Shown here piece after piece: positions 10,601 through 22,382 of a stretch of 64,000 nucleotides of DNA. The notes under the pieces are model-generated. The model was not told where the DNA came from and ran no database searches. It worked only from the letters and a program-made list of their open reading frames with translations. The stretch comes from Knoxdaviesia capensis. Its lineage: Eukaryota > Ascomycota > Sordariomycetes > Microascales > Gondwanamycetaceae. Positions within the stretch are counted from its first letter, which is position 1. Every line of letters starts with the position of its first letter. A program made the position numbers and the translations under genes. The stretch lies in NCBI GenBank assembly GCA_001510575.1, contig LNGK01000004.1:2850667-2914666 (forward strand), in the 5' to 3' direction.

Positions 10601-12979
10601 ATTCTTGACCTGTAGGAAACAGGCAGATTTGGGTGAGTTAGCTTTTTTTTCTTTTTCCTTTTTTTCTGTTAGCATAACCACGCTGGACGAGTAAGGACTA
10701 ACCAACCCCGCGGGGATCCGGTAGGCGAGTCATTGCGGGACAACATCACCGCGTCTCTGGAAGAAGCCAGGGCCATCAAGACCGGAAACTTGCCTAACGA
10801 GCAGATGCTCCAAGCATTCGATACACTCATCACCCAGATACAAGGGCACTTGAACCAAACTCCTCCACCGGACGATCCAGATGTGGATGATGGAAACGCG
10901 TTTGTTCTTGACCGTCTGGGAAAGACCAATCTAATGTGGTCCAGACATAACCTCCACATGGACAGAGTCAGACAGGCCATGAAGACGTTGAAAAATGAAA
11001 ACGACGAGCTCCGACAAACACTCCACGCCATTGGCCACGGACTCGTCAAGGCCGATATTGACCGCCGAATTGCTATCCAGAAGCAAGAGGACGACCGCGA
11101 AAAGGCTAACATCGAGATCCGGGAGCTGAAGGAAGCCAGTTTGGCCGAACTGAACCGTCTGACCAAAACCTATGCGGATCTTACCCTGACACAAAAGTTG
11201 CAAATCGGGGAGCTGAACGCCAAGCTGGAATCGGAAAAGCTTCAGCGGGAGGACGCCGAGAAGAAGGCCGAGATGACGGAAGAAAAGATGCTGGCTCTCA
11301 AAACCACCCTGCCTGACCGGAGTGACGCCACCAATGCAAAGGCGGTTCTTCGTCTCGAGGAGCACCATAAGCTTCGCATGAGAATTCACCACCGAGAGGT
11401 CGTCCAGCGTCAGGCCACTATCGACAGGCTCAGTCAAAAAGTCTCCATGATGGAAGGGGAACTGGAGGACTTGCAGATGGAGGCTGCGCGTTCAGCCGTC
11501 CTGGCCAGCCAGGTTAAGTCCCTCCAGGAGGTGAAACGGGAACGGGGAGAAGAGATTGGCCGGCTCCGCGTCGAACTGGCTAGGGCCGAGGCCAAGAATG
11601 ATGACCTGGCCGAAGTGGTTGAGCAAAATGCCGAAGACATGGCCAAGCTGACATCGGAGCTGGAGGAGCAAATGCTCAAAAAGACCAAGCTGGAACAGCA
11701 GGAGTCAGAGCTCAGAAACACGGTGCACGCGCTGGAAAATAACCTGCGCGATAGCATGGTCGAGAGAGATCAAAGCGATAGTCGACTCCAGGAGATTGAA
11801 GCCCATGTCAGCCGATTGGGGCAGAGCATCCAGGCCGGAAGCGTGGTTCCCGGGGACCTGCAAGCGGACTTTAACGGCCAGATAGCCATATTACAGGCCC
11901 GCTTGACCGAGGCCATCAGGGTGCGGAACTACTATCGGGAGAAGGTCCGGCTCATGAGGGACGAGGATGTGGTGACCGGGTCACAAAAGCGCCAGAGTGA
12001 GATCAAGATCGCGGACCTCACGACCAGAAACGCGGAGCTGACAAGCAAGCTCGGGAAGCTCCGCAAACAAATGGCCGGGCTGATCATCGAGGTTCGGAAG
12101 AAGCCCGGGAAGACCCGGGGCACTGCAATCCTGTCGGCGGCCCAGAGTGCCGACAATCTTAAGGAGCAGTCTGAGCTCTACCAGAGATACATTGCCAACC
12201 TGGTGGCCAAGTTGGAGAACCGCAGGGACGCGGCCGCGCCAAGCACGCAGATTGATACGATGACCGACGGCATTACCATCACCAATATGGCCGACCTCTT
12301 CAAACGCTTCAGCAGTCTCGGTTCCGAGGGCCAGACCTTGAACCTGCAGCCCAATCCCACGCGCGGCGATGTGATCAATTTCTGGGCACTTGTCCGCTTC
12401 CAGGCCGAGCGTGGCCAGATCCTGCAGACCATACGTGACCACCGCTTCACCGAGGCCCTGAAGATGATCAACGCCCTGGATGAATACCTCATCAAGTCAC
12501 CCCTTCACCAAGCATTCCACACCGAGGCGCTGGCGTCGGTCAACGTGCTGCGGGTCATGATGCACGTGTACCTCGGCAATCCGGCCACGGCGCGGACCAT
12601 CTCCGCCCAGATCCGCAGTGTCTCGAACGTGGACAACTGGAGCGATGCGAACTACGCCAAGCTGCTCAACGACCTTGACGAGCAGATCACAGTCGACTTG
12701 GAGCAGAAGGTCAAGGCCATCGGGGCGGGCGATGCACACGCTATATGTCGCTGCCGCGTCCGGGACGCGCGCTGTGTCGCCCACGGCGGAGAGTACTCTG
12801 TGGGCGCCATCCCGTTGCCTGGAAGTGACGGTGGTGACGCCGCTCAGCCGGCATGCAACTGCGGATTCACTACAGAGGTGAGCTTGTGTGTTCACCATGA
12901 AAAGAAGTTCCACGAGGCTGAGGCGGCGGCTGCGGCTGTGGCTGCGGAGGCCACGGCGGCGGGCCTCGGTGCCGTATGA
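7635..12979 (+). CDS. Giant coiled-coil protein with Cys/His-rich C terminus, unknown function
   Basis: Two exons, 7635-10632 and 10725-12979, give 1750 residues. The 92 nt intron has donor GTGAGT, a GACTAAC branch site near 10696 and acceptor TAG, and it restores the reading frame (G split between exons). The start is ATG in a CATCATGGC context. The N-terminal ~120 residues are not coiled coil. Long heptad-rich segments cover roughly 170-330, 360-600, 740-900 and 1090-1500. An Asp-rich linker (DDGDDDDDDD) lies near 713-730. A helical, TPR-like stretch lies around 1550-1660. Residues ~1673-1725 hold six Cys and three His as CxC, CxxH, CxC and CxHH, possibly metal-binding. No signal peptide or membrane segment is seen. 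I do not recognise the family. A cytoskeletal, spindle-pole or septal scaffold is possible but not shown. Confidence 0.85.
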
Positions 12980-15900
12980 CAGGAAGGGAAGGGCAGAATG
13001 ATACTCTTTTGGTTGGGATGGGATACGAGCTTGTGGGTTAATGCCATCTTTGGGATGGGGGACATTTATTTCCCTTTCTCTTTTTTTTTTGTCTTGAAGA
13101 CTGTGTTATTTCTTTGGGGCCGCTTGTCTGTTTCTGTTTTCTAGTTCTTGAGTGGCACCACTGTTCACTGCTCCCTCAAGGTTTTCTTCAATATACTTCT
13201 TATATCTGAAATGCTGTGGTTGGGGGTATGTTTCTGGAGTTCCCACAGGGTCTTGACTTTCCGTGACGTCGATAGTAAGGAATGAACTGCCCGAATCTTT
13301 TCTTTCTTGCTTTTCTTCCCTTTTCACTTTCCTTTTTTCTTCTTCTTTTCTTCTTGGAGATTGCTGGGCACCAGCACAATTTTCGTCACTCCGGCTGGTG
13401 GGGGCCGATAAGACCGGCACTCGGAAACGAGGATGAACTGGCCCGGCGGAGATGTGGGTCTAGACTAGTGGTGCTGGTGTGGTTGGTGTTTCTGAAGGTG
13501 TAAGGAAGCAAGAAGGAGCAAATCAAATATAACAAAGAGGGAACTTTTTGAACGAGTCTGTCGAAATTGGTTCCCTCCTCCCATGTAATTGTGGGACTCC
13601 AACCCTTTTGCGTCATATGTGGCACATAAACCCTGTTTATCTTCTGGATATCGGCCAAATTCACATGCCTGGACTTTGCCCTTAATATCGGAGGCGGAAG
13701 AACCTATTGCGCTATGTCTGAGGAAGGACGGAAGAAACGAAGAGGAAGAATCCACACAAAAGAAGTCTGGTACTGCAACTCTTCACTAGGTGTCTTTGGC
13801 CATGTTACAGAGGAAGAAAACAGATAAATCCCATAGTAGCATTCATCGTAAGACTTCCAAGTTCACGTTGTTATCAGATGGAAGCATTCTCCTCCTCGGC
13901 GACGAGGATGACTTGGGAAGGTGCGACAACAGCGCTTGGATTAGAGTTTTGGCCCAAGAATTTTCTAGTCGACGCTAAAATCCGAAATGTTCGCACTAGA
14001 ACAAGTTAGGGCGGGCGGATGGGGCGTGGGGGTTGCGAAGGAAGGAGCGAAAAGAACAACAACAACGACAACAGACCTGGTCTGGAAATCGAATTTTTGC
14101 TCCGTAAGTTTTTGTCAAATGCAACCTGGCAGAGTCGCATCTGATGGCAGGTTGGGGCATCGACGATTCTTGTGGTAGGGGCTGAAAATGCCTAAGGACC
14201 GAGCGGGAAACAAGAGCAAAAAGGGGGGCGCGAGAGCTGAACCAGGGTTTGAAAGTTCTTTTCCCTACGATGAAGATGAAGTGTGCACCTTAAACTGAGA
14301 ACCTTCGGCTTGGCTTTGACCTACATGTTCCACTTACTGAGTTCCATCCAGGCTCCAGTTTATACCGGTTGGTTTCCTATATTTTTGCCCGATTTAGCTT
14401 TCATTTCCATTCCCTCTCATTGAAGCTTATAGGTTGGTCACATCGCGTTTGTCTGCTGTGTTACGTCCGTCTGATGTGGTATTTAAACCTGGCTCAGATG
14501 TGAAAATCGTTCCTAAGAGACTTCTTTTTTGATTGCAGGTTAGGCCAGACTTCTAGATTAAAAATGAGAGAGAGTGCGTGACTAAAAAGTAGTGAAAGCG
14601 TGGCCTTTACGCTTCGTTCATGCAAGCAAGAGCAATCTACGCGCACATTACGGATAAAAAAATTTAGATTATCCGGTCCAAGCAGTGTCTACGGACATAC
14701 CAATTGGACGTGAATACAGTTAGTCATGAGAGGGAAAATGTAACTCTGCCCCGAGGCGAAGGCGAAAAGGCGGCGAAAGAGTGTCCAAGTTTGAGAAGCG
14801 AGCGGAGAGAATGAAGTTTGCCAGTTTGTGCCTGGGTATGGTTGGCAAACGAGCGAGACCGCCAGATCTGTCAGTTCGGATGTCGCTTGATTCGGGGTGT
14901 CTCAGACTTTCCCGTTGTTAGCTTGAGTATTTCAGTATCTGCGATCCACATCGGGGAGACGGAGGGGGGGGGGGGTTGGTTTTCAAGGGGATCTTTTTCT
15001 CTCTGGTGCTTCTCTGCCTTGTGTACTGGCCCGCCGGCTGGCTGGCTAGAGTGGCAATCTGGAATCTGCGCCTCACTCAAATGCATCCAGAACAGGAGCA
15101 AGATGAAATGAAAGTGTTGGCAGATATCCACCGTCAAGGCCCTTTTTCCTTCTTCTGATGTCGCCCTTACACCACTTTGCCTCACTTCAGGTTCGACCCG
15201 ACGCTGCAGGTGGACCGGAGCGAGCAAGCATCGCGACGGCGCAGACGGCGTTTGGCTCGTGTCTCGTGTCTCGGCTGGTGGTGGCTCGCCTACGAACCAA
15301 AACTTCTGGGAGACAAGAGAAGTACGCTTATCCAGATCATGAGTGAGTGAGTGAGTGAGAAGGAGTGAGAGAGAGAGGGGGGGGGGGGGTTTGTTAATGG
15401 CTTGTCACATCCACCACACATTGCGACAATACATGTGGGACGCGTACATGGGGCTCAGCAGTGCTACGTGTGAGACTGTGAGTGTAAGAGCTCTGCTACT
15501 CTCATGTTTGTACATACTATAGATCACGGTGGTACAACATATCAAGGGATCCGGGAGACACACACATCTTCACAAACAAGGCATATAGACCAAGAGAGAA
15601 AAGGGAAAACAGCAACACGCGCCAGACGGTTCTAGACAGACGAGCCTAATGCCGATACATCTGGTGGCCGAACTTTTGGTGTTCGGTCATGCACGTCTCT
15701 GTCTCAAATTGTATTCAAGGGCCGAGAGCAAACGCCGGGTGGGAGGAGAACGGAAGAACCATGTCTTTCATCGGTACAAGTGCCCAAACGATGTTGGAGG
15801 GCCAATATATCCAACGATGTTTTGTCAACGCTGACAGACCAAATTGGCCCGTACACTATAGGACACCAGATCTGGGGAAGCGGGACGGATGGATCCAGGT

Positions 15901-18900
15901 CAAGACTTTTTCAATTTACAGGGCATGCTTCATAATGGATGGATAAGAGAGGGCCTCGCTACAAGTTGTGGGAACTCACACGGACATAGACACGAAAGAA
16001 TGGGACATGAATATAAAAAGAACCAGAAGAGAACCATTTTGGATTCTCCAGAGATATGATATGGATAGCAGCACCAACATCAGATGTTGACGAGTGAATA
16101 GGTATGCAGGATTCTCGCTTGGGTGCTAGGAAATCAGGGTTGACAAGTACTCAGAGGAGATATGCATTTAGGCGGGACCGGCCAAGAGAGAAGAGACCAC
16201 ACATGAAAGATCAAAGGGGATCGACGTCGCAGGCAAGTTAGGATAGAACGGTCGATGCAGAAACCGGCGGCGGGCTGGGGGAACGCGCAGACCCTAGACC
16301 CTAATGTCATCCACCACCCGCGCATCTATCGAATCGAGAGGAAATTCAAACACTCTGCTTCTTCTCCCATGATGCTGATTTGGAGTCACGATGACCTGCG
16401 TGGATTTCTCCAAAGATTTGCCAACCGGCTCACTGACCGGCCGGCCCCTGGCGGTAACTTGGTTCGGACGGACCGAAACTCCTGTGTCGTATTCCGGAAT
16501 GCAACTCGAAGAAAAAAAGTAGTGGCAAAACCAAGATATTTTAGGGTATTTCTTTTCTTTTCTTTCTCGTCGAGAGAAAAAAAGAATCGGACTTTTCATC
16601 TTTTCTCTTCCGATCGTAGCTGCATCGATTCCTCTCCGATGATCGTCTTTTCTCCAGATGACTCGATCATCACAAATCCCCAGGAAATGCACTTTATCAG
16701 GCCTTTAAAAGTGCCGACATCATACGGGGGACGCGCAACCCTTCCCCCCCTCGGTTTCTTTATTTTGATTGAATTTTCTTCTCTTCTTTTAGGTTTCCTC
16801 TGCCTCATTTCCCCCCCGTGGCACTTTCTTCTGCAAAGTGATTTATATATATTGATTGTTGGAGATGCGGGGGCGGCTTGTGACAAGCACAGAGAGAAGG
16901 TCCACCGAACGGACACAGAAAAGAAAAAGAGACAGAGAGAGAGGGGGAGGAAGACAAGAACAGAAGAGACGACTAATATGCGTCTACTGGACGGCTCCAG
17001 ATTGTGCATTCTCGGTGCGTGTGTGTGTAATATCGGACGACTTGGTCTGGGGAGCCATAGTGGACTCATCTGTTGATTCACCGGTACATACATATGTGAG
17101 TGTGAAGCCGGCTAAAGAACGAGAATCTATCTACCAAGTAACACTCTCACCACCATCGGCACTTGAAATCAGCTACGGGTAGCAGGTCTCGTCGTCAAGT
17201 GTTTGGATATAGGCCCATAGCATGGCACGGAAAATAATCTCCTGAACAACCTCTTCCGCCCGTAGTCTGATCACCTCAACATACAGTACATATACTGTAG
17301 TGGGCAATGTATAAGAGAGAGAGAGGGAAGATCGAAAATGGTGGCGAAACACAATGTGCAGGAAATGACAGCCAGCTAAGAATGACCGCGTTGGCGATAG
17401 TGCTGCCAATATATCCAGCACCGAGTGCATGACCTGTTTTTCTGGACTAGATATATTAATTTCGAGTCTGGGGTTGAGGGGAGGCAAGGCAGGAAGCCTG
17501 AAATATAAACAATCTCGCTATATAGAGTGCATGGATGTGCATGTAACCTGTCTTTCTGTGTCTCTCGCTCCAGGCTCGCTCCCCTACACAGGAACCGAAG
17601 AAGCCGTGATCGAAAGGGTCTTCTGATCATGAGGATGGATGAAACAGGCCAGGAGCGACATTGAAAGCCCATGGGAAATAGGGCAAAGGAAGAGGTTCTT
17701 CCTTTATTCGCTACCCATATTCCCCGGATCCCGCAGCCAAGTGTGTGTGACGAGTGGTGTCCGGGTTTCTGCTGTCTGGGCTTCTTGTCCGACCATGCAC
17801 CGAGCGAGTGATAGAGGGACATGGCTAAGCCAACACCCGTGTGTGTATTTCTTTGTACGTGTGCTCACAGACACATAAGGCGCGGTTGTGTGGTTGGCGG
17901 ATCTGGAGATCTCTCTCTGCAGCCAAAGTTCGTGGGTTGCGCATCTGAGCGTTGATCGAGACACGAAAAGGAGAGAGAGGCCGGGGGGAAAGTTCATCTG
18001 CCGGTGTCTAGACTACTGTCAGTGAAACACCCGTGCTGCCTTCACACCACAGCCAAAGTAGCGATAGCTTCTCTAGATTTCGATATCCGCGATATATGAA
18101 CAATGCTTCTAACGATGATAAGGGTTTAACAGGTATATGCAAATACGGGAGGTATACACGGGGAAGGCGCCGTTTCTTTTCCAGCGGAAATAACCCAATT
18201 ATCGGTATAAGTGGTATAGGCCAGTAAACGGTATATAACACCACCGCTCTATTCGTTACAAGCATATTTGCGTTACGCACTCTCTCCGTGTAAGTCGATC
18301 GAGGCAGATCAACCGATCTTCGATGATTTCTCGTTTTCCCATGTCTTTCTTCTTCTCGTGTGTGCGTTCCTATTTTTCTTTCTTTCCGTTCTCCCAAAAT
18401 CTCGAGAGGATCCTCAAACATCACGAACTTCCCCCAACCTTCATCTGCGTTCTCTCTGCTCCGGCAGGTCTTCCGCGCCCGGCCCCGGACAATGAGATCG
18501 CAGCGGTGACGCCGTTATTATTCTCTGTTTCTCTTTCATTTCATACTTCTTTTCTCTTCTTCTCCTTGTATCTGTTCCGGGAGCTAGCCTTGCTTCCTTT
18601 GCTGCATGCGTCAGTCCCGAGTTACATTGTTTTGACCCTAGGTATCATAATTCCTTATATAAGAAACTGGTACCCCTCAAGCTATTTTGTGCCCTAGAGA
18701 TACATCCGGCGGTGGTTCTCCTCCTCATACTACCGTCCCCCCCCTTCCATACTCTGCTCGGTTCAAGTCTGTATGCTGGGACGCATTCCTCCGATTGGGA
18801 TTGCTGTCCACTATATGGGTAGTCTCCCAGACTTTTCCCTTCACCTCTCCCAGGCTCACAGACAGTCCCCTCCCCCTCATCTCGGTCTCTACTACTCTGC

Positions 18901-19083
18901 ATACTAGACACATCTCCTGTATATATATCTCTCCCCTGGTCCGCCTTCTTCTTCCTCACTCGTTCTTTCTCTCCCTCACGCACGCTCATCATCTTCCCCT
19001 TCCGGTGTCTGCATCTTGCCGTCTCTGCAACTGCCGGTCCCCCTCCTATAAGTAAGTCTCTATGAATCTAGACTTTCTCTCTC

Positions 19084-19119
<36 letters not shown>

Positions 19120-19486
19120 CCTCTCTCATTCCTCTCCCGTTCGTTCGTTCTTCTTATTTTCCGGGCACCTCCGTGACTGTCCACCTCTGTCCCACACTAT
19201 ATATCCTGTAGCCTCCCTCCCTCCCATTTCTTCTCTTCCATTCACCTCGCTCTCTCCCACTGCTTCGACCTGGACAACTCACCACCGCCCGAGTTCATCC
19301 TGCCCCGTCGCTGCCGGCATATCTTTCTCCCCTTCTGTCCGTCTTCCTTTTCACCTCTTTCTAATTCCTCGCTTTTAACAGCTTGCTGTTGTTGCTGGCC
19401 AGCACTCCCGCCTTATCCCAGCGCCCCCCCTTCATTCTCTCACAGAAAAGCAAGACATACTCCCGCGAAGAGCAACATCCCCCACA
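12980..19486. other. 6.5 kb gene-free stretch upstream of the ferric reductase
   Basis: No credible coding region is found on either strand. It contains simple-sequence tracts (G-runs at about 14964 and 15378, CT tract 19073-19127), a GATA-type element TTATCAGAT at 13871 (the reverse of ATCTGATAA) and pyrimidine-rich sequence over the last ~1.2 kb, typical of a fungal promoter and leader. The longest frame, 16255-17076 (+), encodes low-complexity basic sequence and is not called. A long non-coding RNA cannot be excluded without expression data. Confidence 0.6.
19073..19127. repeat. (CT)n microsatellite
   Basis: Nearly pure CT repeat with a few CCC interruptions, in the presumed leader region of the ferric-reductase gene. 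Confidence 0.95.
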
Positions 19487-21553
19487 ATGGCTGGCGGCTG
19501 GTCCTCCCCCTCGGCCCCAGCTCCGGGCGCCTCTAGCGGCACCGGCGCCCCGTCCGGCGCCGCATCTAGCGGCAGTGGCGGCCCGCGCGCGAACCCCTTG
19601 GCCTTTGCTGAGCGCACCGCCCGCGACCGGTCGCAAACCGAGTACTTCGCCGCCGCCGTGGCCGGCCTGATGGCCATCTTTGTCCTCCTCCACCTCCTCC
19701 GCGCCTGGGCCCGCCGTGCTGGTCTCGCCGTGGCTCCGTTCGTCGCCATTTCGCGCGGTCTGCGCCGCTTCTTCCTCCCCAGCACCGTCCTATTTGCCAC
19801 TCGCGCCCACGCGCTCGTTGCTGTGGCGTTCGCAGGCATCAACCTGGTCATTCTCTTCACGAGACACGACAACACCGTGCTGAGGCTCCAGATGACCTTG
19901 GCAGCTAGACTTGGATGGTGAGACCAACTTACACTCCGCAATCTCCCTCTCATAGAGCATTGCTAACACTTGCCTTCTATTAGGATGACTCTGGGAAACC
20001 TATGCGTGGTGGTCTTCCTCTCGCTCAAAAACACCCCCCTGGCCTTTCTCGCCGACTGTTCATACGAGCGACTGAACGGCCTGCACCGCATGGCTGGATA
20101 CACAACCATGATCTGCGTGGTGGTGCACGGAGCGCTGTACTCGTCGTACTTCCTCAACAACGGCCTTACCGCCCGCCTGACCACCGACCGGGAGATCTAC
20201 GGCATGGTGGCCGGTGGCTCCATCGTCGCAACCGCCTTCGTGTCAATAATTGTGCGCCGGTATCTGTATGAGCTATTTTACATCGCCCATCTGAGCCTGT
20301 TCGCCGTGATCATTGTGTTCTCAGGTCTGCACCAGCCCTCGATTAGCCGCGGCGCCGTTTTCGGCATCGTCGCCGCCGCCACCATGTGGGCCGCCGACCG
20401 CCTGCTGCGTCTCGTGCGCGTGTCGTGGCGCTGCATCGCCAACCGTGCCGTGCTGGAGCCTCTGCCGCTCGGCGGCACCCGCATCTCCATCGCAAAGCCG
20501 CCCAAGTGGGCTGCCGCCGCCACCCACTGCTATGTGTGGATCCCGGCCATCCGCCTGTTCGAAATGCACCCGTTCACCCTAGTTGCCCGCGGCGGTGATG
20601 ATGTTGACGGCACCTTCGATCTCGTCGTCAACTCGTATGACGGCTTCACTAGCACCCTGCACGAGTACGCCCGCAACCATCCCGGCAAATCCGTGCGCTG
20701 CTCCGTCGAAGGCCCGTACGGAACCACCCCCAATGCCAAGTACTATGACCGGGTCTTGATGGTTGCAGGCGGTAGTGGTGCCAGCTTCACTTTTGGCATG
20801 GCCATGCGCATCATCCGGAACTGGTCAGAGAAGCGCCATCTGGAGTTCCACTGGATTGTGCGCCAGCGTGGTAAGTGAAGGCAAACAATCAAAGAAAAGG
20901 GGAAATGGACATCTGTTGTCACTAACTAACCCGTGAACCCCTGACATACAGCCCAGTTTTCGTGGTTCTCCAGCCTGATCCGCGCTCTCGCTACGACTTC
21001 TCCCAACGTCAAACTCGTCCTGCACGTGACCAGGGCGGCGTCGGCAGACGAAACCGCCGAGGCCGCCGCGCCCGCAGCCGCACCCACCGGAGCCGGCTCC
21101 GACTCCGAGTCGGAAGCGCCCTCGCCCATCAGCGACAAGCCGCACGTCACCTTCTCCAGCAGCCCGGTGCAACCCACTCAAGACACTTTCGCCAGCTCCG
21201 GCTCCGACCCGGAGAAGGCCGATGGTTTCTGCGCTACCACCACCTCGGCCTCGCCACGGCACAGCACCGTGTCAACCACCGCCAGCGTTGCTGCTCCGGG
21301 CTGCTCCGGCTCGGCGTGCCCCGCCGAGACCCACTCCGTGTGCCTCCTACCGGGCATCGAGATCCGGTCCGGACGGCCCGATGTGCGGGCTATTGTTACC
21401 GGCGCCATCGCGGCCACCCCGGCTGACTCGAGCATCCTGGTCATGGCCTGTGGCCCGCTGAAGCTCTCGCATGAAGTGCGGAATACCACGGCCAGCTGCA
21501 TCCGCACGAACGGCCCGACAGTTGAGTTACACACGGAGCAGTTCGGCTGGTAA
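19487..21553 (+). CDS. Ferric-chelate reductase (FRE/NOX-type flavocytochrome)
   Basis: Three exons: 19487-19917, 19984-20870 and 20952-21553 (introns 66 and 81 nt, GTGAGA/TAG and GTAAGT/CAG), giving 639 residues. The first membrane helix is near residues 53-72. Helices with paired His (HRMAGY...VVVHG and FYIAHLS...GLHQ) look like the bis-heme core. HPFTLVARG at ~339 is the FAD-binding motif, GGSGASFTFG at ~406 the NADPH pyrophosphate site, and CGP at ~606 the terminal NADPH motif. Predicted role: transfer of electrons from cytosolic NADPH across the plasma membrane to Fe(III) chelates (or copper or oxygen). A disordered insert of about 100 residues lies inside the NADPH domain (about 460-560). 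No EF hands are present, so a calcium-regulated NOX is unlikely. Confidence 0.88.
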
Positions 21554-22382
21554 GGCCCCGGAATCCGTGTGCTGTTGTTTCCTTTGTAATGTCTTTTCCT
21601 TTTGTTGAGATGTTTTTGTGTGTTGGTTTCCGGTTTTTTGTCCGCTATGGGTGGGCTCTCTCGCTTCTGGATAGTGTGGTTTGTTTTTTATATGCGGGCA
21701 ATGATTGATTGATACTCGAGAGCGGTTGGCGCTTTTCAAAGCCACGCGTATTTTGATAACGATGAAACTAGAAGCAATCTCGAGAACCAGATTAGCGGCC
21801 ATAAACTCTTTTCTCTCCCGTTTCTGTTTGCCTCGTAACCATGTTTCCCCTGTGGATGCCCTGAAGAAACTTGACATATAAGATAGGCGTCACCACAACA
21901 AAACAGAAACAAGCATTAGAAACACGGCCCAAAGATTTCAGAGTGGAAAGTCATTCTATTTATAGCTTTCAACGCCTCTTGGGGAAGAGAAGCAAAAGCG
22001 TATAAAAGAGACGCATATTAAGATGAAGCTAACCAAAGAGTCCGTCTAAAGTGTTGAAGCCAGGGAGATATAACATGGGTAGAAAAAGAAGCAGAAAATC
22101 ATGAGATGAGGCCAGAAAAAGAAAGGAGAAAGCCATATAAAAGAAGCTGCCGGTCAAAACTCCATGTCCGGCCTTTCGTCCGTTTTTATAAAAGTCGTTA
22201 GCAAAGGAGAAGCAAATAACTACTTTTCGTCGTTTGGAAAGAGCCCCTATAAGAGGCTTGAGCAGAAGAGTCACAAGCGGCAGAGATATATCCGCCATGG
22301 TTTCAACGTTGAGTAGAACCAGGGCATAAACAAAAGATGAGGGGAGAAAATGCGTAAGACATGCATAGCCATGACCGAAGAC
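21554..22382. other. Convergent 3' intergenic region
   Basis: It holds the 3' UTRs of the ferric reductase and C1-THF synthase genes. It is AT-richer than the flanking genes and I see no coding potential. Confidence 0.7.

Noticed and set aside
15189..15200. GGTTCGACCC resembling a tRNA B box
   Set aside because: No matching T-stem, A box or acceptor stem around it. Other GTTCAAG/GTTCGAA hits (18765, 60897) also fail, the last lying in Fhl1 coding sequence.
16255..17076. 273-codon open frame in the gene-free region upstream of the ferric reductase
   Set aside because: Low-complexity basic/hydrophobic sequence (GA- and T-rich tracts), no domain, and an overlapping antisense frame of similar quality. 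It looks like chance.
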